From the NCBI GenBank assembly GCA_002403445.1, contig DHHU01000052.1, positions 77,975 to 88,691 of the forward strand: DNA of 10,717 nucleotides, given 5' to 3'. The position numbers and the translations under genes were made by a program. This document shows, piece by piece, positions 7,218-10,717 of this stretch; the stretch's first letter is position 1; every line of letters begins with the position of its first letter. The DNA comes from Salinisphaeraceae bacterium UBA4764. GTDB lineage: Bacteria > Pseudomonadota > Gammaproteobacteria > Nevskiales > Salinisphaeraceae. The notes under the pieces were generated by a model. It saw only the letters and a program-made list of their open reading frames with translations, ran no database searches and was not told the origin of the DNA.

Positions 7218-8260
7218 GCCGTACCGTGTCGTACACGCTGACCTTGCTCGATACGCACGCCGGCGGTGATATCAGCCGTATCGTGTTGGGTGGTGTCGCT
7301 GACATTCCCGGTGCGAACGTTCGGTCGCGCATGGAAGTTTTGCGTGATGATGCGGATGGTTTGCGTCGGCTATTGCTGGAAGAGCCCTACGGCCGGCCGG
7401 ATATGTCGGTCGACCTGATCGTACCGGCGTCTGATGCCGCCGCCGAGATGGGCTATATCATCATGGAAGTGATGGGCTACCCTATCTATTCCGGATCCAA
7501 TACCATTTGTACCGCGACCGCGTTGCTCGAATCCGGTTTGGTCGCCAAGCGCGAGGGCCGCCAGCAATTCATGCTGGAATCACCGGCCGGGCTGGTCACG
7601 ATCGAGGCCGAGGTCCGTGATAACGTTGTGCGCTCGATCACCTGTGGTGGGCTGCCGAGCTACGTTGAAACCTATAATGCAACAATTTCCGTGCCTGACC
7701 TGGGTTATATCCGCTACAGCATCGTTTACAGCGGCGGGTTCTATGCGGTGGTTGACGCTGCGGCGCTCGGCTTCGATCTGGTGCGGGCCGAGCGCGACCG
7801 CTTAGCCGAGTGCGCGTACGCTATTGTCGAAGCGATCCAGGCACAGGACTCGCCGCGACACTATAGTTTGGGTGATGTTGGCCCTCTGCCGTTTGTTCAT
7901 TTCGCGGGGCCGGTTTCGACAATAAGTGACGGCCACTACCGTTCGCCCTCGGCAACCTATGTACACCCCGGCGTGATCTGTCGCAGCACCACTGGCACCG
8001 GCACGTCGGCGCGGCTGGCGCTCATGCAGCATGAAGGTCGGCTGGATCTGGGCGATACATTGGAAACCGTTTCTCTTGGCGGTTCGGCTTTTACCGGTTG
8101 TATCACTGGTGTTACTCAGGAAGGCGAGCGAATGGTCGTTGCTAACACTATTACCGGCCGTGCTTTCGTGCTTTCGCGATCGGAGATCATTGTGAATCAG
8201 GACGATCCGCTCGTGTGTCACGAAGCGTTTGATCTGTTGGAAACGCCAAGTGCGCGGTGA
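7214..8260 (+). CDS. Proline racemase-family protein with altered active site
   Basis: Member of the proline racemase / 4-hydroxyproline epimerase / 3-hydroxyproline dehydratase superfamily, complete at 348 residues. Family landmarks: LLDTHAGGDISRIVLGG (N-terminus), LLLEEPYGRPDMSVDLIVP, GYPIYSGSNTICTATALLESG (90-108), RSITCGGLPSYV, GGFYAVVDAAALG, the second catalytic block HPGVICRSTTGTGTSARLALM (251-271), and SLGGSAFTGCITGV. Active enzymes carry MCGHGTI and DRSPCGTGTSA. Here the first catalytic Cys is S93, its partner His is S95, the Asp of the second motif is C256 and the second Cys is T260. Threonine at the last place is known from 3-hydroxyproline dehydratases, which keep the first Cys. 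The substrate fold looks intact (GTGTSAR kept). It starts at ATG 7214, overlapping the MDR stop as ATGA, so it is probably translated together with it. Function open: divergent isomerase/dehydratase or non-catalytic protein. Confidence 0.87.
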   Translation: MSRTVSYTLTLLDTHAGGDISRIVLGGVADIPGANVRSRMEVLRDDADGLRRLLLEEPYGRPDMSVDLIVPASDAAAEMGYIIMEVMGYPIYSGSNTICTATALLESGLVAKREGRQQFMLESPAGLVTIEAEVRDNVVRSITCGGLPSYVETYNATISVPDLGYIRYSIVYSGGFYAVVDAAALGFDLVRAERDRLAECAYAIVEAIQAQDSPRHYSLGDVGPLPFVHFAGPVSTISDGHYRSPSATYVHPGVICRSTTGTGTSARLALMQHEGRLDLGDTLETVSLGGSAFTGCITGVTQEGERMVVANTITGRAFVLSRSEIIVNQDDPLVCHEAFDLLETPSAR

Positions 8261-8292
8261 GCGAAGGGTCCGTCACCTGAGGCGATCACCCG

Positions 8293-8366
8293 ATCAATAG
8301 CAAGACTTTGCTTACTTCGATCTTCGACGGTATACCGGTCGCCTGGTAGGGTCGACGTCTATTGAT
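8293..8366. repeat. Nested inverted repeat around a 10-bp palindrome
   Basis: ATCAATAG (8293-8300) and CTATTGAT (8359-8366) are exact reverse complements. Near the middle lies CGGTATACCG (8328-8337); with flanking CGA (8325-8327) and TCG (8339-8341) it can form a hairpin with TATA loop and one bulged G (8338). The two centres differ by only about 3 nt. It starts 33 nt after the racemase-family stop codon. Confidence 0.45.
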
Positions 8367-8558
8367 AGTGCTTGGTTTTGGTAAGGATCCGGTCGGAGTG
8401 GCGCAGAACATCCCGCCGGGAAAAGGTGTCTCATGGGCTATGGCCGGTTGTCTTTGTATCGATTTGCTTCCATAGTTGTAAACAGTCTTTCGCCCTTATG
8501 AAGACAGCCAAACAAAGTAACGGGTGGATTACCGGGGGACTTTGGACATTCGGGACTT

Positions 8559-8564
8559 GATAAT
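8559..8564 (+). promoter_or_regulatory. Candidate -10 upstream of the small membrane protein
   Basis: GATAAT matches the -10 consensus at five of six positions. The 17-nt-spaced upstream hexamer is GGGACT (three of six against TTGACA). The start would lie near 8571, leaving a leader of about 44 nt that includes the ribosome binding site at 8603-8608. Confidence 0.3.
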
Positions 8565-8602
8565 ACTCAGGCCCGCTTGAGTGATACTTGATTTGAAGCG
8601 CT

Positions 8603-8608
8603 AGAGGT
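8603..8608 (+). promoter_or_regulatory. Ribosome binding site of the small membrane protein
   Basis: AGAGGT lies 6 nt before the ATG at 8615. It is the best Shine-Dalgarno match in the window, and it is the main reason to accept so short a reading frame as a gene. Confidence 0.6.
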
Positions 8609-8614
8609 GTAGAT

Positions 8615-8773
8615 ATGGCGCCGACTTGGGTCTGGGTGATCGTGGGTCTCGGGATTGCAGGGCTGATCGCGCTCGTCTTTTTTTGGTACGAGTTTCGCCG
8701 GGCGCGAGAATCGTTCAAACACATTGATTACAGCAAGCTTCGTGATTGGGACAAGGATGAATGGAACGATTGA
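8615..8773 (+). CDS. Small single-pass membrane protein, 52 residues
   Basis: A short reading frame starting MAPTWVWVIVGLGIAGLIAL. Residues 5-24 form one strongly hydrophobic helix ending in two Phe and a Trp, followed at once by a basic stretch (YEFRRARESFKH, 25-36), which by the positive-inside rule puts the C-terminus in the cytoplasm. The tail (DYSKLRDWDKDEWND) is acidic and Trp-rich and may bind a partner at the membrane surface. A glycine pattern in the helix (GLGIAG) would permit helix packing. A strong Shine-Dalgarno (AGAGGT) stands 6 nt before the start, and an inverted repeat lies just after the stop. I do not recognise a family. It is not a cleaved secretory signal peptide by appearance: there is no basic N-terminus and no small-residue cleavage site. 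It could be a regulator of a membrane complex, but nothing nearby names the partner. Confidence 0.6.
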   Translation: MAPTWVWVIVGLGIAGLIALVFFWYEFRRARESFKHIDYSKLRDWDKDEWND

Positions 8774-8781
8774 TTTGTTGC

Positions 8782-8836
8782 GCTGGCATGTATCGCTAGG
8801 CGAGGTCACCTTTTTTAATAAACCATGCCAGCTTTT
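8782..8836 (+). terminator. Candidate terminator after the small membrane protein
   Basis: GCTGGCATG (8782-8790) and CATGCCAGC (8824-8832) form a perfect 9-bp stem with a 33-nt loop, followed by TTTT. The loop itself contains AGGTCACCT followed by a run of six T (8809-8816 area), a weak inner hairpin that could act by itself. The stem begins 8 nt after the stop codon of the 52-residue protein. The long loop is unusual for a Rho-independent terminator, so an RNA-processing or regulatory stem is the alternative. Confidence 0.4.
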
Positions 8837-8934
8837 GAGTTTGCAGCCCGGCAATCGCAATTGATTAATTTAGATTCGGGTATTTCTAGTCCCCAATAAG
8901 CAACGATAAACAAACTCTAATACACACTTTTCCG

Positions 8935-9046
8935 TTCGACCGCACGATGCGTCGAAGAATAAATGCAAAAAAGCCCGACTTGTCGCGTATATGATTCGCG
9001 GATTACTAGACGCTAGCGACCATTGACTAGAAAAAAATTCTTCGAC
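8935..9046. repeat. Competing inverted repeats (three-segment structure)
   Basis: Segment B, GTCGAAGAAT (8951-8960), is the exact reverse complement of segment C, ATTCTTCGAC (9037-9046). The first part of B also pairs with segment A, TTCGAC (8935-8940). The local A-B hairpin is strong: TTCGA, bulged C, CGCA, loop CGA, TGCG, TCGAA (9 bp with one bulge, 8935-8956). Pairing B with C would exclude it. Between B and C lies a smaller stem, TCGCG with CGCGG (8983-8999 area, one G-U pair). It is not coding on either strand. Confidence 0.45.
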
Positions 9047-9052
9047 CTAAAG
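9031..9052 (-). terminator. Weak candidate terminator for the transporter gene
   Basis: Read on the - strand, a short stem (CTTT, loop of five, GAAG with one G-U pair) is followed after two A by seven T. It lies about 85-100 nt beyond the stop codon of the transporter gene. The stem is only four pairs, so the call rests mainly on the T-run. A second T-run on the same strand (8972-8967) follows a small CGAC/GTCG stem and is an equal alternative. Confidence 0.22.
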
Positions 9053-9133
9053 CATTAAAAAGTGTGCGATCGATCATATTTAGCGAGTAGCTCGGCAGGC
9101 CAGATACGACATTCAGTTGTATAGTTGCCCCGG

Positions 9134-10105
9134 TCAGTGGTCAGCGTCAGTGTGATCCTTGTCGGGCGTGGAATCTGCATATGGTTTCGGGCGCAAGGCC
9201 CCGCTACGGGCCAGCAGCACCCCGGTGAGTACGATCGTGATCGATGCGGCTTGGATGCCCCCGACCGATTCGCCGAACGCAACCCAGGCTATGGCGGCGG
9301 CGATCACCGGTTGCACCAGCAAGGTTACGGCCCCGAACGCAGGCGGCAGAAAAGCGAATGCATAAGCAATAAGCCCCTGTCCGAGCGATTGCGACAAAAG
9401 CGCTAGTCCGATCAAGGGCAGCCAGGCGGCGGCGTTGGCCGGCAAAGCGGACGACCCGGCTAGCAATGCGGTGGGTATCAGAAATAGCGTAGTGAAGATG
9501 ACGGTGCCCGCCATGACACTGGGCGTTGTGTAGTCTCCGCGAAGCCGTGCTATTACTAGGAAGTAACCGGCATAGAAGAGCGCCGTGGTCATTCCCAGTC
9601 CATCGCCGACGAGGTGCTGACGATTAACGTCACTACTCAAACCCAGCAGCAGGATGACCCCCACTAGAGCGATGCCCATGCCTATGAGGAATTTCAACGA
9701 GAAACGTGTACCGAACAGCACAAAAGTAAAAATCGCGACAAATATCGGCGCAGTGTTGGGAAAGAGTGTGGCGTCGGCCACCGAGGTATAGCTTATGGCG
9801 AAGTGCCAGGTACCGAGATCGCCGGCGAACATGAAGCCGGCCAGCGCGAACCAACCGACGTGCTTGATATTGGCAGGAGTTCGTCGGCGGCCGGCACCGG
9901 ATGGGACTACTATAGCGGCGATAACCAACCCCGGAATCGCCAGCGCGGTGCGCCATAACGCGGTTGGCAACATGCCGATCGTGGACATGCGGACGAATAT
10001 GGGCGCAAGCGCAATAAAAACCGCGCCGGCAAGTAGCATCAAAAATGCGCGCCGTGCACTCGCGTCGTTGGCAACGGCTGAAAGTCGATATGTGGCCTGA
10101 TGCAT
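9134..10105 (-). CDS. DMT superfamily transporter, EamA type
   Basis: Inner-membrane carrier of the drug/metabolite transporter superfamily, with two EamA repeats of five helices each. Likely helices by hydrophobicity: 20-39, 45-67, 83-103, 108-131, 137-156, 166-187, 196-216, 228-248, 252-276 and 282-300. Family-like features include FVRMSTIGMLPTALWRTALA at the end of helix 1 and start of helix 2, SVADATLFPNTAPIFVAIF in helix 4, the equivalent FGAVTLLVQPVIAAAIAW in helix 9, and the FGES segment after it. The length, 323 residues, is slightly above the usual 290-300 because of an N-terminal extension of about 18 residues and a hydrophilic acidic C-terminal tail with His. ATG 10105 is preceded by GGGTGA at a slightly long distance. 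The substrate (amino acid, metabolite or drug) cannot be told from sequence. It stands alone, convergent with the small membrane protein gene. Confidence 0.9.
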   Translation of the reverse strand: MHQATYRLSAVANDASARRAFLMLLAGAVFIALAPIFVRMSTIGMLPTALWRTALAIPGLVIAAIVVPSGAGRRRTPANIKHVGWFALAGFMFAGDLGTWHFAISYTSVADATLFPNTAPIFVAIFTFVLFGTRFSLKFLIGMGIALVGVILLLGLSSDVNRQHLVGDGLGMTTALFYAGYFLVIARLRGDYTTPSVMAGTVIFTTLFLIPTALLAGSSALPANAAAWLPLIGLALLSQSLGQGLIAYAFAFLPPAFGAVTLLVQPVIAAAIAWVAFGESVGGIQAASITIVLTGVLLARSGALRPKPYADSTPDKDHTDADH

Positions 10106-10145
10106 GGCAGTTCACCCGTTGTTTAAATACCTGCCCGGCTATTTC

Positions 10146-10168
10146 GGTTGGGTTGGGTCATTGGGCGG
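10146..10168 (+). other. G-rich tract, possible G-quadruplex
   Basis: G runs of 2, 3, 3, 3 and 2 occur within 23 nt, separated by TT, TT, TCATT and C. This could form a two-layer quadruplex on the + strand. It lies 41-63 nt upstream of the transporter start codon, on the template strand for that gene. Confidence 0.3.
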
Positions 10169-10202
10169 ATCAGCAGCACACATCTCGGGCTATTCGACCG
10201 CG

Positions 10203-10237
10203 ATTGACGTGACACGGCGAGTGTAGCCGTCAATTTT
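10203..10237 (+). repeat. Imperfect stem-loop upstream of the transporter gene
   Basis: ATTGACG (10203-10209) pairs perfectly with CGTCAAT (10228-10234). Inside it ACAC (10212-10215) pairs with GTGT (10221-10224) around a GGCGA loop, leaving a small internal loop. TTTT (10234-10237) overlaps and follows the stem, so on the + strand it resembles a terminator, but no + strand gene precedes it. It could instead be a palindromic operator about 100 bp from the transporter start. Confidence 0.4.
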
Positions 10238-10717
10238 CAACTATTACATAAATACAATAGCGCCAAGACAGCAGTATCGATAGCCAGAGCCGGTTTGGCA
10301 TTCCCACCCCAATTCACATAGATCGAACACTCATGGAGGGCGCTGGGTTTGGTGTGCGACAAAATGCGCATTGCCGATGCTGGACGCTGACAGCCCGTCG
10401 GTTACTACGCATATCTGCCCTTTATGCCTTCGACTGCAAAAAAGTCACGAAATCCGGCCCTGTTCAGTCTCGACTGGGGGCATATTGAAAGCTCAATTTC
10501 GACGCAGCATTGCAACCGGTGGCAAACGCGTGAGGGCGTATAACCATGTCAGTCGAATTGACTATCTTTGACCCTTTAGAGCTACTTGATTGTCTCTGTC
10601 GTGGCGTCAAACGGCTATGTTGAGACAACACAGTTGCTCACGGCGCAAACACGCAGCTTAATCCAATGCAAACGGAAGCGAATTTTGTAATACCAACCCG
10701 GGCCGAAAGCACCATCA

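Larger units (their letters stand above)
8261..8614. other. Intergenic stretch with palindromes and micro-ORFs
   Basis: This 354-nt stretch lies between the racemase-family gene and the small membrane protein gene. It contains an 8-bp inverted repeat (8293-8300 with 8359-8366) around a perfect 10-bp palindrome CGGTATACCG (8328-8337), and two very short overlapping reading frames (8433-8501 and 8498-8560). A possible -10 (GATAAT, 8559-8564) lies about 50 nt before the small membrane protein gene. No T-run follows any strong stem, so I see no convincing terminator for the long upstream operon. A longer open frame here (8372-8560) starts at a rare codon and has no recognisable content. Confidence 0.5.
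8774..9133. other. AT-rich intergenic stretch with several stems
   Basis: This 360-nt stretch between the small membrane protein (+) and the transporter gene (-, ends at 9134) has no credible coding frame. It carries the stem at 8782-8832, the competing stems at 8935-9046, two A-runs (8967-8972 and 9031-9037) that would be T-runs for transcripts from the - strand, and a small hairpin at 9104-9122 (ATACGAC with GTTGTAT, one G-U pair, 5-nt loop) just after the transporter stop codon. Confidence 0.5.
10106..10717. other. Gene-poor right end of the window
   Basis: In these 612 nt I see no gene I can support. The part next to the transporter gene (10106-10260) should hold its promoter on the - strand, but no good -35/-10 pair is visible. 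Other contents are a G-rich tract (10146-10168), a stem-loop (10203-10234), a -10-like TACAAT on the + strand (10253-10258) without a matching -35, and short frames (10333-10488, 51 codons; 10546-10623, 25 codons). From the right edge on the - strand a frame stays open for about 33 codons, so the tail of a gene entering from outside cannot be excluded. Confidence 0.5.

Noticed and set aside
8372..8560. 62-codon frame on the + strand
   Set aside because: It begins at a rare start codon without ribosome binding site, has no recognisable motif, and its composition does not match the neighbouring genes.
8567..8860. 97-codon frame on the - strand
   Set aside because: It is antisense to the small membrane protein with its good ribosome binding site, and its sequence is low in any family-like pattern.
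10333..10488. 51-codon frame MEGAGFGVRQNAHCRCWTLT
   Set aside because: No ribosome binding site, no recognisable domain, codon use unlike the genes here.
10371..10571. 66-codon frame containing CPLC
   Set aside because: Starts with TTG without ribosome binding site. The single CxxC has no second metal-binding pair, so a zinc-ribbon call is not supported.
10619..10717. Open frame of about 33 codons from the right edge on the - strand (GAFGPGWYYKIRFRLHWIKL)
   Set aside because: It could be the tail of a gene outside the window, but the segment is too short and matches no family I know, so it is not annotated.

Overview
The window looks like a stretch of bacterial chromosome, most likely from a gammaproteobacterium of moderate-to-high GC. 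The strongest pointers are an ABC-F ATPase of the YheS type, an exonuclease I with the enterobacterial catalytic spacing, and a MoaB very close to the E. coli form. No rRNA, tRNA, CRISPR array, transposase or integrase was found. I cannot name a genus.

Left part (1-1127): the 3' portion of a purine-type phosphoribosyltransferase gene enters from the left edge on the + strand. It converges, with only 5 nt between stop codons, on moaB (- strand, molybdenum cofactor synthesis). moaB is divergent from the next block across a gap of about 107 bp, which holds a good promoter candidate for yheS placed so that its transcript would be leaderless.

Central block (1128-8260, all + strand): yheS (ABC-F translation-associated ATPase), sbcB (exonuclease I, overlapping by 1 nt), a 71-residue unknown protein, a YihS-like sugar isomerase of the AGE family, a zinc-independent medium-chain dehydrogenase/reductase (MDR), and a proline racemase-family protein. 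The last three are joined by stop/start contact, so they are probably co-translated and may form a small metabolic cassette attached to two housekeeping genes. The racemase-family protein lacks all four usual active-site residues (Cys, His, Asp, Cys are replaced by Ser, Ser, Cys, Thr). This is the most interesting protein observation here.

Right part (8261-10717): gene-poor and more AT-rich. It holds a short single-pass membrane protein of 52 residues with a clear ribosome binding site, several possible micro-ORFs, and several inverted repeats. One group can form two mutually exclusive stems (8935-9046). A DMT/EamA-type 10-TM exporter lies on the - strand (9134-10105). The last 600 bp hold a stem-loop, a G-rich tract and no convincing gene.

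No defence system or clearly new multi-gene system is evident. The points that deserve a second look are the active-site-altered racemase paralogue in its cassette, the small membrane protein, and the structured non-coding stretch at 8935-9046.
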